DNA from: Bacteroidota bacterium
Lineage (GTDB): Bacteria; Bacteroidota; Bacteroidia; Cytophagales; Cyclobacteriaceae
Assembly: GCA_018266435.1 (NCBI GenBank)
Contig: JAFEAL010000001.1
Span: forward strand, 1-64,000
Length of the DNA stretch: 64,000 nucleotides
Direction: 5' to 3'
Numbering within the stretch: position 1 is the first letter of the stretch; the number at the start of each line of letters is the position of its first letter. The notes under the pieces were generated by a model that ran no database searches, had not been told where the DNA came from, and saw nothing but the letters and a program-made list of their open reading frames with translations. Positions 24,461-33,728 of this stretch are shown one piece after another. A program made the translations under genes and the position numbers.

Positions 24461-26371
24461 TTAATATATTTTCTGTTGGTAGGTTCTTTCATTACCCGCA
24501 CGGTCAGTTACTTTCAATTCAAAATTGCCTTTGAGCGGCTGGGTTTTGTCAAGTCGTTCAGATTGGATTATGCCTGTTTTATAATCGTATTTCATCAGCA
24601 ACCATTGGCCATTGATACTGGCTTGAAAAGAATTTATACCTGAGAGATTATCCATGATTCTAAATCTGGCTGAACCTGGGTTGCAGTGGATGCGGTGAAT
24701 ATACGGTGCTGTTGAATCGGTTAATAAAATGAACTCACCAAGTTCGTTCGTTTTAAATTTTATGTTTCCATTATCCCATTGTCCGCCACGGTATTCGTAG
24801 GATCTTCCGTTGATGCGATAAACGGAAGAATTTAGCATCGTTTTTTCAGTTTCAGGCTTTAGCGAAATTTCTATTTCACTTCGAAGTGGATAGAGCGAGT
24901 TGCCAATGGTGTAAACGTTCAGGCCGTTCTTTTTGCTTTTAGATTGCTCGATGAATAAAGTGTCGTACAAAGATTGGGGGGTGAAACGCAGAACTGCCCA
25001 ATCGCTGTAGTACGTGTAGTCAATACCCGGTGGTATGACGTCTTGAATATTGAAACGAATTTTTTCTGAACAAGTAGTTGCAGAGTCGGGAATGGAACGC
25101 TGAAGATCGATCAGGTAATCTGCTTGCCCGGTTTGGGTGATGTAAGTGGGTGCTAAATTTTTAGGAGTCCCTTTTTCAAATAGCGTGATGGCTTGCTGCC
25201 CGCAAGGTACTGAAAGGTGAAGAACATTTTCTTCGATCGAAAAATGGGCTGGAGATAACCTGCCTGAGCCGGTGAATAGTTGGGTATTATTAGTTGATGG
25301 AGCAAGTGTAACGTGTACACGACTTGTATTGCCGAAACTGTCGCGCAAAAAAATTTCTACATTCAGTTTTTGATTGGTCACTAAAATTTGCCCATTATTT
25401 TTTGTTCCATAGTAGGGCAATATGTTTCCTTCATTAAGATAAAGCTTGTAAAATTGAAGTCCACGGGTTTTTAAAACCGGGTAATCAATGATTGAAGCCA
25501 TTTGACGGTTTTTTAAAAAATCTACTTTGTCAATTTTTTGAACAAAGACCCGCTGGCTATCTACCCGTACTTCAATTTCATTGATGCCGCAACGAAATCC
25601 CGAATAGTCGAGCCGATCGTAGGCCAGCATTTCAAGACCTATTTTTCCTGAGGCATAAACGGGTTGGTTGACATAGTAGTCGTTTCCATTTTTACTCAGG
25701 TGGTATTCTTTTCTGCCATACTGTTGATCCACTCGCGCTTGTTCATTCAGTGTGCGAAATGCTATTTTCTGAACAACGGGCACCAGCACATCATTGATTT
25801 CGGAGAAACTGAAATCAAGCGGATTGAGAGCCTGGTTATAATCGTCTCTGATTTCGAAGTGAAGGTGAGGACCACCCGATGCCCCGGTGTTGCCCGAGAA
25901 TGCTACCGTATCTCCACGGTTTACAGGAAATTGCCCCGGGGCAAGCACAACATCCAGGTCGAAAGATTTTTTTTCATATTGTTTGTTCAAAACAAACTGC
26001 GCTACTTCTTTAGTAAAATGGTCGAGATGCCCATAAACTGATTCATTTCCATCAGGGTGTTTCACAAACAATGCTTGACCATAGCCAAAGGTACCCACAA
26101 TGATTCGGTTGATGTATCCTTTTTGAGTAGCCTGCACAGGCATGCCAACCATGTTGTCGGTACGTATGTCAATACCCGAGTGCAGATGGGTTTGGCGCAA
26201 TTCGCCCATTGTTCCGGCCAATGCATTTTGCTTCCCTGGTTTGATAGGGAACAGGTAGGGCTCAGGCAGCACAATTTTCTTTGTGGGCAAAGTCTTGTCC
26301 GGGCTCAACTGTGCCAGTCCCAGGCCGGGCAGCCATGAGCAAAGAATAATCAGAAGGTTACTTAACTTCAA
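24461..26371 (-). CDS. M23-family metallopeptidase (exported)
   Basis: About 636 residues with a signal peptide (MKLSNLLIILCSWLPGLGLA). The LytM/M23 domain is near the N-terminus: HLHSGIDIRTDNMVGMPV with zinc ligands, GNESVYGHLDHF and PHLHFEIRD. The remaining about 450 residues are beta-rich and unrecognised, without further catalytic motifs. M23 enzymes cleave peptidoglycan cross-bridges or peptides. The start is ambiguous: TTG at 26371 gives a compact signal peptide, while TTG at 26395 adds eight residues; both overlap the FAH gene. Probable operon with it and bcp. Confidence 0.87.
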   Translation of the reverse strand: MKLSNLLIILCSWLPGLGLAQLSPDKTLPTKKIVLPEPYLFPIKPGKQNALAGTMGELRQTHLHSGIDIRTDNMVGMPVQATQKGYINRIIVGTFGYGQALFVKHPDGNESVYGHLDHFTKEVAQFVLNKQYEKKSFDLDVVLAPGQFPVNRGDTVAFSGNTGASGGPHLHFEIRDDYNQALNPLDFSFSEINDVLVPVVQKIAFRTLNEQARVDQQYGRKEYHLSKNGNDYYVNQPVYASGKIGLEMLAYDRLDYSGFRCGINEIEVRVDSQRVFVQKIDKVDFLKNRQMASIIDYPVLKTRGLQFYKLYLNEGNILPYYGTKNNGQILVTNQKLNVEIFLRDSFGNTSRVHVTLAPSTNNTQLFTGSGRLSPAHFSIEENVLHLSVPCGQQAITLFEKGTPKNLAPTYITQTGQADYLIDLQRSIPDSATTCSEKIRFNIQDVIPPGIDYTYYSDWAVLRFTPQSLYDTLFIEQSKSKKNGLNVYTIGNSLYPLRSEIEISLKPETEKTMLNSSVYRINGRSYEYRGGQWDNGNIKFKTNELGEFILLTDSTAPYIHRIHCNPGSARFRIMDNLSGINSFQASINGQWLLMKYDYKTGIIQSERLDKTQPLKGNFELKVTDRAGNERTYQQKIY

Positions 26372-26972
26372 ATTCCAGCAGCTTTTCGTGTTCAATATAC
26401 CCGCTCAATTTATTGCCGATCTTTATCGGGCCAACTCCTTTGGGGGTACCGGTAAAAATAAGATCACCCGTGCGAAGCGTAAAAAACTTAGAGAGATAGG
26501 AAATGATGTAGCTAAAGCTAAACAGCATTAAACGGGTATTGCCTTGTTGCTTCACCTGTCCGTCTACTTCCAGTTTGAAATTAATATCGTTTAAATTTTT
26601 AAACGAGCTAATCGGAATAAATTTATCGGAAAGGGGAGCTGAGCTATTGAACCCCTTGGCAATATCCCACGGCAAGCCTTTTTCTTTTGCTTTTTGTTGA
26701 AGATCGCGCGCGGTAAAATCAATTCCCAGTCCAATCGAGTCAAAATAATTGCCGGCAAATTTTTCATCAATATTTTTTCCCTCTTTGCAGATTTTTAAGA
26801 CTAACTCAATTTCATGGTGAATATCTTTTGAAAAATCAGGATAGTAAAAGGGTGCCCCGTTTTTTAAGATAGCTGTATCGGGCTTGGTAAAAATTACCGG
26901 CTCATCAGGTCTTTCGTTGTTCAACTCTTGGATGTGCTCAACATAGTTTCTACCAATCGCAAAAATTCTCAT
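26358..26972 (-). CDS. fumarylacetoacetate hydrolase family protein
   Basis: 204 residues beginning MRIFAIGRNYVEHIQELNNE, followed by PVIFTKPDTAI, HHEIELVLKI (metal ligands), GIDFTARDLQ and GDLIFTGTPKGVGPI. The family includes acylpyruvases and oxaloacetate decarboxylases; the short single-domain form resembles YcgM/FAHD1, so an acylpyruvase-like role is possible but unproven. The ATG at 26972 is the family start, although the frame is open to 27011. A TTG-N20-TACCTTTA sequence upstream is a likely promoter. Confidence 0.88.
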   Translation of the reverse strand: MRIFAIGRNYVEHIQELNNERPDEPVIFTKPDTAILKNGAPFYYPDFSKDIHHEIELVLKICKEGKNIDEKFAGNYFDSIGLGIDFTARDLQQKAKEKGLPWDIAKGFNSSAPLSDKFIPISSFKNLNDINFKLEVDGQVKQQGNTRLMLFSFSYIISYLSKFFTLRTGDLIFTGTPKGVGPIKIGNKLSGYIEHEKLLEFEVK

Positions 26973-27074
26973 AAAAAGAGTTTGTGGTAAAGGTAAACAC
27001 GAAACAGGCAACAGGCAACTTGTAAGTTGTAATTTGTGTATTCAAATTTGCAGTTGAATACCAACCTATATCCT

Positions 27075-27869
27075 ATGAAGTTACTCATCCCAACCCTTAC
27101 TATTATCGTGTTGATTCAATCTTGTGCTACCGTACCCGTTACTGGACGTAAACAACTTGATCTGGTTTCCAGTTCTGAGATCAACACCATGTCGGCAACA
27201 CAATACCAAGAAGTGATAAAAAAGGGACCGCTTTCAACCAATACAGAGCAAACCGAAATGATCAGGCGTGTAGGTAAGCGCATACAGGGTGCGGTAGAGC
27301 AATACATGGCGAGCAAGGGCTGGAGCGATCAGTTGGCAGGGTTCAATTGGGAATTTAATTTGATTCAAGATGACAAAACCGTTAACGCGTGGTGTATGCC
27401 TGGCGGTAAGGTGGCATTTTATACAGCCATTCTTCCTATTTGTAAAGATGAAGATGGTGTAGCGGTGGTGATGGGGCATGAAGTAGCCCACGCCATTGCT
27501 AACCATGGCCGTGAGCGGATGAGCCAGGGTTTAATACAACAATTCGGGCTTAGTACGCTGAGCGCTGCCTTAGGACAAAACCCTACCGCTACCGGTCAGT
27601 TGTTTATGCAGGCAATAGGTATGGGCTCTAACCTGGGTATGTTGAAATTTTCGCGCCAGCATGAGTCTGAGGCTGATCACATCGGGTTGATTTTTATGGC
27701 TATGGCCGGATATAACCCAAGCCATGCTCCCAAATTCTGGAAACGCATGGTTGACATGAACACCGGTCAAAAGCCACCTGAATTTTTGAGTACGCACCCC
27801 AGCGATGAAACCCGCATCAACGATTTGGAGAGTTGGATGCCCGAAGCAATGAAGTACTATAAACCATAG
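27075..27869 (+). CDS. M48-family zinc metallopeptidase lipoprotein
   Basis: 264 residues with a lipoprotein signal: TIIVLIQSC, lipobox Cys near 18. The zinc motif is HEVAHAIANHGRERM (HExxH), and the third ligand is in SRQHESEADHIG. It resembles BepA/LoiP-type periplasmic M48 peptidases of outer-membrane quality control. The ATG at 27075 opens directly onto the lipoprotein signal; the extra upstream residues are ignored. Single gene, divergent from the FAH operon. Confidence 0.91.
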   Translation: MKLLIPTLTIIVLIQSCATVPVTGRKQLDLVSSSEINTMSATQYQEVIKKGPLSTNTEQTEMIRRVGKRIQGAVEQYMASKGWSDQLAGFNWEFNLIQDDKTVNAWCMPGGKVAFYTAILPICKDEDGVAVVMGHEVAHAIANHGRERMSQGLIQQFGLSTLSAALGQNPTATGQLFMQAIGMGSNLGMLKFSRQHESEADHIGLIFMAMAGYNPSHAPKFWKRMVDMNTGQKPPEFLSTHPSDETRINDLESWMPEAMKYYKP

Positions 27870-27990
27870 TACACACATTTCATGCTCGGGTATTTGTACT
27901 AATCGGTTATGCTGAAGGTTGATTAACCCTGCCTTCGGTCACTAATCTGCTTTGTATTGAGAATACATTTTGTTATGATTGTTGGTTGTG

Positions 27991-28485
27991 ATGAAAACAA
28001 AACGAAGATTAATTCTATTAGTTCTATTGCTGCCGTATCTGTTCAGCTTGCTGGGTGTTTTCTCCACTCATTTTTTTTATTTCTATCGTCAGTCGTTTCA
28101 GTCTGAAGTAAAATCAGCCCGGGCAAAAGCAATTGTTTTGGTTTTTTCTAAGGAAGAGTTTCAACAATTAAAATGGACTGAGACGGATACCGAATTTGAA
28201 AAAGATGGTAAGATGTACGATGTAGCCAACATTGTATCATCGGGTGATAGGGTAGAAGTGTATTGTCAGAATGATTTACTGGAAGATATGCTGCTTTCTT
28301 ATTTCAGAATTTTTGGAGGAAAAGAAAAAGGCAACTTCATGCCCAATGTTCAATTTATTCAACCGCTTTCTGATTTTAGTTTTTTGGAAGATGAGAACTG
28401 CTCATCCATCAATAATCAGCTGACTATTTTATACTGCTCGGTCTTATCCGATCTGGCCACACCACCTCCGCGAAGTTTTTCCTGA
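27991..28485 (+). CDS. conserved small membrane-anchored/exported protein before TonB receptor
   Basis: 164 residues with an N-terminal hydrophobic segment (RLILLVLLLPYLFSLLGVFS), then VLVFSKEEFQQLKWTETDTEFEKDGKMYDVANI and YCQNDLLEDMLLSYF. Homologs of this pattern occur as uncharacterised genes next to TonB-dependent receptors in Bacteroidota (from memory, not checked). No catalytic motif is seen. ATG at 27991 is chosen over the upstream TTG. A terminator separates it from the receptor gene, so coexpression would need read-through or shared control. Confidence 0.68.
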   Translation: MKTKRRLILLVLLLPYLFSLLGVFSTHFFYFYRQSFQSEVKSARAKAIVLVFSKEEFQQLKWTETDTEFEKDGKMYDVANIVSSGDRVEVYCQNDLLEDMLLSYFRIFGGKEKGNFMPNVQFIQPLSDFSFLEDENCSSINNQLTILYCSVLSDLATPPPRSFS

Positions 28486-28503
28486 TTGATTATTAAATGG
28501 ATT

Positions 28504-28537
28504 ACCTCAAAATGATTTTGAGGTTGATTATTTTTTT
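28504..28537 (+). terminator. terminator between 27991 gene and TonB receptor
   Basis: ACCTCAAAA (28504-28512), TGA loop, TTTTGAGGT (28516-28524): a perfect 9-bp stem, with a T7 tract six bases later (28531-28537). Probably partial rather than complete, given the offset T-run. Confidence 0.7.
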
Positions 28538-28538
28538 G

Positions 28539-28557
28539 CATCCGTAACAAACGGATG
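28539..28557. repeat. inverted repeat upstream of TonB receptor gene
   Basis: CATCCGT-AACAA-ACGGATG, perfect 7-bp arms, 35 bp before the receptor ATG at 28592. It could be an operator for a dimeric regulator; there is no T-run, so it is not a terminator. The regulator is unknown. Confidence 0.5.
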
Positions 28558-28591
28558 TGAGTAACTATTTACACTAACTATATATTAACGA

Positions 28592-30970
28592 ATGAAACAC
28601 ATATTTTTTACGATATTATTTTTAGCAGGCACGGCAAGTTTACTTTCTGCACAAACTGTGAAAGGAAAGGTAACTGACAACAAAGGCGCACCGTTGGCCA
28701 ACGCTACTATTAAAATTGATGAAGAGGCAACCACAACGACCGACCAGGAAGGTATATTTTCTGTGGAGTGTAAAACCGGTGCAACGGTATCGGTATCACA
28801 CATTGGTTTTGAAACACAGGTAAAGACCATACAAGACTGCGGTACAGAACTGGCATTTCAGTTGGTTGCTTCCACAGTAATGCTGGAAGGTGTGGAGATT
28901 ACAGCCACTTCTAACCAGAGCAAACTAATGCTCAATCAGCCGGCATCCATTTCAAAATTGGGTGAATTGGAGATCAAACGAAGCACCGGATTGTTTTTAG
29001 ACGATGCCATCAACGCTAATGTGCCCGGAGTTTTTATGCAACGCAGAACTGTTTCTGCAGGTCAACAATTTATTATCCGCGGGTATGGTGCCGGGGGCCC
29101 GGGTGTAAGAGGTACCAACAGCAACTTTGATGGTATGGGGATCAAAGCATACCTCAATGGAATACCTATTACCGATGCCGAGGGCATCACCGTGATGGAT
29201 GATATTGATTTCGGGTCGGTAGGCAATGTAGAAGTAGTAAAAGGCCCGGCCGGCACATTATACGGATTGGCTGTGGCTGGTGTGGTTAACCTGCAAACAG
29301 TAAAAGCCGAACCCAACAAAACTTCGCTGAGTCAAAATACGATGTTTGGTTCGTATGGATTAAACCGCTCGACCACTACATTGCAAGTAGGCGGCCGCAA
29401 TTCTTCAGTGCTGGTCAATTACGGAAGTCAGAACTATGACGGGTTTATGCAACACACCCATTCCACTAAAAAATTTGTAAACATGATGGGCGATTTTAAA
29501 CTCAATGAGAAACAATCGATGACCACGTATGTTGGATACAGCAACAGCTACGATCAACGCAATGGTGAGTTGTCAGCAGCACAATATGATACCCTGAACT
29601 ACAGCGGAAATCCGGCTTACATAAAAAACGATGCACACTCCAACATTATCAGCTTTCGTGCCGGCATTGGGCATTTGTATAAGTTCAATGAAAAAATTTC
29701 CAATTTTACCACGTTGTTTGGTTCAGGTATGAGCAACAATGCCAGCTCGGCCGGTGGATGGACCGATAAGGCTCCTATCAATTTCGGGTTTCGTTCTACA
29801 TTTGATTTCAGATTTAACCTGGGTGAACATATTTCTTTGTCCGGAATTACTGGTATAGAGGCTCAGCGCCAATATGCACAAAGTATTGCGTACGGCATGG
29901 TTACTAACAATGCTAATCCCGGTGGATACAATATCATCGGTAATATGCGGAGCAACGCCACTACAATCAACTCCACCTACACAGTATTTACTCAGTGGAC
30001 ACTCGCTCTACCCAATCAGTTTAACCTCACAGCCGGTGTAGGCTCAAGCACAATGAACATTGCGTTGTATGATAAATTGTATGTGCCTGCAAATAATACA
30101 GTCAATAACACGGTGCCTACTACGTATGCGGCCAACTATACTAATTTATTGTCGCCCACGGTTTCATTGAGCAAGCTGGTAAACAAAGATTTATCGCTCT
30201 ATGTTTCGTATTCGCAAGGCTTTAAAGCACCGGTGTCATCTAATATATACACACCATTGGCCGGCACGGTCAACACCAACCTGAAACCAGAACTTGGTCA
30301 GCAATTTGAGGTGGGTTCAAAAGGTAATTTATTCAACGGTAAACTGGATTACACGTTAGCTTATTTCAATGCCGTTTTCTCTAATAAAATGACTACCGTG
30401 GCTGTTCCCAATTCAACGAATACGGCCACAGCATATACCTACACCGTCAACAGCGGAGAACTGGATAACAATGGATTGGAAGCCATGGTGTGGTACCAGG
30501 CTTATCAGTCTTATCAGGGATTGGTGCGGTCAGTAAGGCCATTTGTCAATTACACGTATTCTGATTTTAAATACAAAAACTTTACTTATCAGAATAACGC
30601 ATTGGTAGCTCCGGCAGATTACACGGGCAAAGCCGTGGCGGGTGTACCTAAAAATGTGTACAATGCAGGCGTTGACGTAGCTTTAAATTTGGGCGTGTAT
30701 TTTAATGTGGTGTATATGCACCGCGATGCGATGCCTGTTACATCGGATGGCTCGCTGATGACCAGTGCTTATGATCTGATCAATTCTAAAATCGGATTCC
30801 GTAAAACATTGGGCAAACACTTTAATGCCGATGCTTACTTTGGTGCTAACAATATGGCGGGTAAACAGTACTACCAGATGGTGTTTATCAATCAATTGCC
30901 TGATGCGTACTTGCCCGGTCCGCGATGGATAAATTATTTTGGAGGTTTGAATTTGAAATACATTTTTTAG
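28592..30970 (+). CDS. TonB-dependent outer-membrane receptor (probably heme)
   Basis: 792 residues. Signal peptide (MKHIFFTILFLAGTASLLSA), a carboxypeptidase-like regulatory domain about 22-100 (VKGKVTDNKGAPLANATIKI), a plug about 115-235 (FIIRGYGAGGPGVRG, VEVVKGPAGTLYG) and a 22-strand-type beta-barrel to the end; the C-terminus ends YIF, as expected of barrel proteins. It takes up a large substrate across the outer membrane using TonB energy. A heme substrate is inferred from the downstream HmuTUV-like genes; classic heme-binding FRAP/NPNL signatures were not seen. Confidence 0.88.
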   Translation: MKHIFFTILFLAGTASLLSAQTVKGKVTDNKGAPLANATIKIDEEATTTTDQEGIFSVECKTGATVSVSHIGFETQVKTIQDCGTELAFQLVASTVMLEGVEITATSNQSKLMLNQPASISKLGELEIKRSTGLFLDDAINANVPGVFMQRRTVSAGQQFIIRGYGAGGPGVRGTNSNFDGMGIKAYLNGIPITDAEGITVMDDIDFGSVGNVEVVKGPAGTLYGLAVAGVVNLQTVKAEPNKTSLSQNTMFGSYGLNRSTTTLQVGGRNSSVLVNYGSQNYDGFMQHTHSTKKFVNMMGDFKLNEKQSMTTYVGYSNSYDQRNGELSAAQYDTLNYSGNPAYIKNDAHSNIISFRAGIGHLYKFNEKISNFTTLFGSGMSNNASSAGGWTDKAPINFGFRSTFDFRFNLGEHISLSGITGIEAQRQYAQSIAYGMVTNNANPGGYNIIGNMRSNATTINSTYTVFTQWTLALPNQFNLTAGVGSSTMNIALYDKLYVPANNTVNNTVPTTYAANYTNLLSPTVSLSKLVNKDLSLYVSYSQGFKAPVSSNIYTPLAGTVNTNLKPELGQQFEVGSKGNLFNGKLDYTLAYFNAVFSNKMTTVAVPNSTNTATAYTYTVNSGELDNNGLEAMVWYQAYQSYQGLVRSVRPFVNYTYSDFKYKNFTYQNNALVAPADYTGKAVAGVPKNVYNAGVDVALNLGVYFNVVYMHRDAMPVTSDGSLMTSAYDLINSKIGFRKTLGKHFNADAYFGANNMAGKQYYQMVFINQLPDAYLPGPRWINYFGGLNLKYIF

Positions 30971-30980
30971 AGAAAAGGTA

Positions 30981-31050
30981 AAGCTTCAGGCCACAGGCTT
31001 CAGGTTTTATTATTTAGCTAAAACCATTTGAAGCCGGTGGCTTGAAGTTT
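30981..31050. repeat. large imperfect inverted repeat between receptor and hmuT
   Basis: The left arm starts CTTCAGGCCACAGGCTTCA (30984) and pairs with a right arm ending GGCTTGAAG (31047). About 27 base pairs form, with one mismatch, G-T wobbles and a 3-nt bulge around a nine-base loop. Resembles a mobile REP-like or mRNA-stability hairpin, and has no clean T-run. Confidence 0.6.
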
Positions 31051-31065
31051 ATTAAAAAAAATAAA

Positions 31066-31929
31066 ATGAAAAATTATTTAATTCTTATTGCCGTACTCTT
31101 GTTGGGTTCGTGCGGACGGTTTTCAAATAAAGAACAAGCCGCACAACGCAACGAGCGAATCGTTTGCCTTTCGAAACAATACAACGAAATTATTTTTGCA
31201 CTTGGCGCCCAAAGTGAGTTGGTAGCGGTTGACTTATCCAGCACTTACCCGCCCGAAATAAAAAAGCTAATCACGGTTGGGTATCATCGTGCGTTGAGTG
31301 CCGAAGGTATTCTATCAGCCAAACCTACGTTAGTCATCCACGATAACAACGTTGGCCCCGAACAGGTGATGAAACAGCTTTCTGATTTGAAAATCCCAAT
31401 GATGGTTTTTAAAACTAAGGGAGAAGATGTTGAATCAACTAAAAAGCTGATTTCAGAAATGGGTGATTATTTTAACAAAAAAAAGGAGGCTGATTCACTC
31501 AATGCAAAACTGGATACTGAGATGAAATCCGCCCGTGATGCGGCAGCCTCATTAAAAGACAAACCCAGTGTTATGATTATTCATTTTGGCCGGGCGAATA
31601 ACGTGTACCTTACGATGACAAAAAATTCCACATCAGCCAAACTGATTGAGTGGGCCGGGGGAGAAATTCCTTTGTCGGGCGAACGCGGCATGATGCAGTT
31701 GTCGCCCGAGTCAATGGCTAAGGCCGATCCAGATGTGATTTTACTCACCGATTTTGGTTATGATCAGCTGGGCTCGTTGGATAAGATTAAAGAATTGCCC
31801 GGTGTAGCCGGCACTAAAGCGGCTAAAGCTAACCGCATTTTTCGTGTGGAAGAACATGATATGGTGTATATCGGGCCACGCACAGGTGAAATTGTGTTGA
31901 ACTTACAAAAGTTGATCCGGAACCATTAG
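31066..31929 (+). CDS. hmuT: heme ABC transporter substrate-binding lipoprotein
   Basis: 287 residues. Lipobox LLLGSC, then the HmuT-type sequence RIVCLSKQYNEIIFALG, VAVDLSSTYPPEIKKL and the diagnostic VGYHRALSAEGILSAKPTLVI. It captures heme in the periplasm and passes it to HmuU. HmuT homologs use a Tyr or His ligand for heme iron: Y in GYHRAL is a candidate here. Start taken at the ATG at 31066. First of three tightly spaced genes, one base before hmuU. Confidence 0.87.
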   Translation: MKNYLILIAVLLLGSCGRFSNKEQAAQRNERIVCLSKQYNEIIFALGAQSELVAVDLSSTYPPEIKKLITVGYHRALSAEGILSAKPTLVIHDNNVGPEQVMKQLSDLKIPMMVFKTKGEDVESTKKLISEMGDYFNKKKEADSLNAKLDTEMKSARDAAASLKDKPSVMIIHFGRANNVYLTMTKNSTSAKLIEWAGGEIPLSGERGMMQLSPESMAKADPDVILLTDFGYDQLGSLDKIKELPGVAGTKAAKANRIFRVEEHDMVYIGPRTGEIVLNLQKLIRNH

Positions 31930-31930
31930 T

Positions 31931-32953
31931 ATGTTGAGTAGAAACTATTCTGCCAGTTACTTTTACCTCGCAATCATTCTCGTTGTTGTTTTTTTTCTTT
32001 CGTTGATTTTTGGCGCTATTGTTATCCGGGCCGATGAAATCATGTCTGCTTTCTCTGATTTTTTTTCTGGCCGGGAGATGCCTCTGCAAGAGCGGATCTT
32101 TTTTGACATCCGCTTACCTCGCGCCATCAACTGTATACTGGTAGGGGCTTCATTAGCCATGGCCGGTGTGTTGATGCAGGCACTTTTTCGTAATCCGATT
32201 GTAGAGCCGGGCCTTGTCGGCACATCCAGCGGAGCTGCGTTAGGTGCTTCGCTGTATTTTGTTTTGGGTGCTACTTTAAAATTTAATGCTGGAGTCTGGA
32301 CATTACCCATAGCTGCCAGCGCAGGCGGAGCGTGCGCCACCGTATTGGTTTTTCTGCTTTCACACCGCAGAGAAGCAAGTCAGTCAATTATTTCGTTGTT
32401 GCTTACAGGTATTGCGGTAAACGCACTTTGCCTGAGCGGAGTAGGGTTGATGTCATATTTGGCACGTGACCCGCAAGCTCGCTCCATTACCTTTTGGAAT
32501 TTGGGCACACTATCGGGATCGAGCTGGAATTCAGTGATTTTAATTGGTGCGTCAACTTTGATTTGCTTTTTTATTTCACTCCGGTTGACGAAAGCACTTA
32601 ATGCACTGGCCATGGGCGAAGCGGAAGCACTTCATCTTGGTGTGAATATTAATCGATTGAAAGTAATGGTAATTACCGTCACTGTTGTGTTAGTAGCTGT
32701 GGCTACGGCTTTTGTGGGGGTGATCAGTTTTGTGGGATTGATTGTTCCGCATTTTTTGCGATTGATGAAAGGTTCTGATAACCGGTTCTTATTGATAGGA
32801 AGTGCCCTGCTTGGCGGCATTATACTGAGCCTTGCTGACCTTACGGCACGCTTGTGGCTGGCACCGGCCGAACTGCCAATAGGTATTGTCACGTCAGTGG
32901 TGGGTGTACCGGTCTTTATTTTTTTATTGCGAAGGAACCAACATTATTTCTGA
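31931..32953 (+). CDS. hmuU: heme ABC transporter permease, FecCD family
   Basis: 340 residues with about ten membrane segments and the FecCD-family pattern: RLPRAINCILVGASLAMAGVLMQALFRNPIVEPGLVG near 60-95, and GEAEALHLGVNINRLK, the cytoplasmic coupling region. The ATG lies one base after the hmuT stop. It forms the membrane channel of a heme importer with HmuV. Its last codon region overlaps the hmuV start (TGATG). Confidence 0.92.
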   Translation: MLSRNYSASYFYLAIILVVVFFLSLIFGAIVIRADEIMSAFSDFFSGREMPLQERIFFDIRLPRAINCILVGASLAMAGVLMQALFRNPIVEPGLVGTSSGAALGASLYFVLGATLKFNAGVWTLPIAASAGGACATVLVFLLSHRREASQSIISLLLTGIAVNALCLSGVGLMSYLARDPQARSITFWNLGTLSGSSWNSVILIGASTLICFFISLRLTKALNALAMGEAEALHLGVNINRLKVMVITVTVVLVAVATAFVGVISFVGLIVPHFLRLMKGSDNRFLLIGSALLGGIILSLADLTARLWLAPAELPIGIVTSVVGVPVFIFLLRRNQHYF

Positions 32954-33726
32954 TGCTAAGACTGGAAAACATATCAGTACAAGTGGGCTCAAAAAAACTG
33001 TTAGACAATGTCTCGGCCAGTTTCCTTCCCGGAAAAATGAACCTGATCATTGGGCCCAATGGTTCAGGAAAATCAACGTTAGTCAAGGCAGCAAGCAAAC
33101 AAATAGCCGTATGCGAAGGCAGCATCAGGTATAGTGAAAAACAACTGATGGAGTATTCTTATCGCGAGCTAGCCAAGATACGAGCTGTACTTTCCCAGCA
33201 TACTGAGGTTGCTTTTCCACTCAAAGCCTGGGAAGTGGTGATGATGGGGCGCTATCCTCATTTTACAAACCACCCGGCAAGAATTGATGAGCAAATAGTA
33301 GTACAAGCCATGGACTATTTTGAAGTCATGTCTATGGCAGACCGCGACTATGCTACCTTGAGCGGAGGAGAAAAGCAGCGAGTTAATTTTGCACGGGTGC
33401 TGGCACAAATCTGGAATGCTGTGCCCGGACAACTCAGGTATTTACTACTCGATGAGCCACTCACATTTCTCGATGTAAATTTTCAATACCAGTTCATGCG
33501 AAAGTTGATTGAACTCGAGCAAAAGGATGACTTAGTAGTAGTAGGGGTAGTGCATGATTTGAATTTGGCTGCCCGCTTTGCGGATTACATTCTTTTACTG
33601 AATGAAGGAAAAGTATTGGCGCAGGGTCAACCCAGTGAAGTGTTGGTTGAAGAAAAAATAGAGCAGGCCTTCAAGATAAAACCGGTCATGCTGACCCACG
33701 GCAGCTTGAATTACATTTCATTTTAG
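32953..33726 (+). CDS. hmuV: heme ABC transporter ATP-binding protein
   Basis: 257 residues. Walker A GPNGSGKSTLV, Q-loop region LSQHTEVAFPL, signature LSGGEKQRVNFARVLAQ and Walker B YLLLDEPLTFLD, then a GVVHDLNLAARF switch His. The HmuV-type Leu-Thr-Phe-Leu-Asp after the Walker B is typical. Start is the ATG at 32953, which overlaps the hmuU stop; the longer frame to 32854 runs into hmuU and is rejected. Convergent with the serA/serB gene 2 bp away. Confidence 0.93.
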   Translation: MLRLENISVQVGSKKLLDNVSASFLPGKMNLIIGPNGSGKSTLVKAASKQIAVCEGSIRYSEKQLMEYSYRELAKIRAVLSQHTEVAFPLKAWEVVMMGRYPHFTNHPARIDEQIVVQAMDYFEVMSMADRDYATLSGGEKQRVNFARVLAQIWNAVPGQLRYLLLDEPLTFLDVNFQYQFMRKLIELEQKDDLVVVGVVHDLNLAARFADYILLLNEGKVLAQGQPSEVLVEEKIEQAFKIKPVMLTHGSLNYISF

Positions 33727-33728
33727 TA

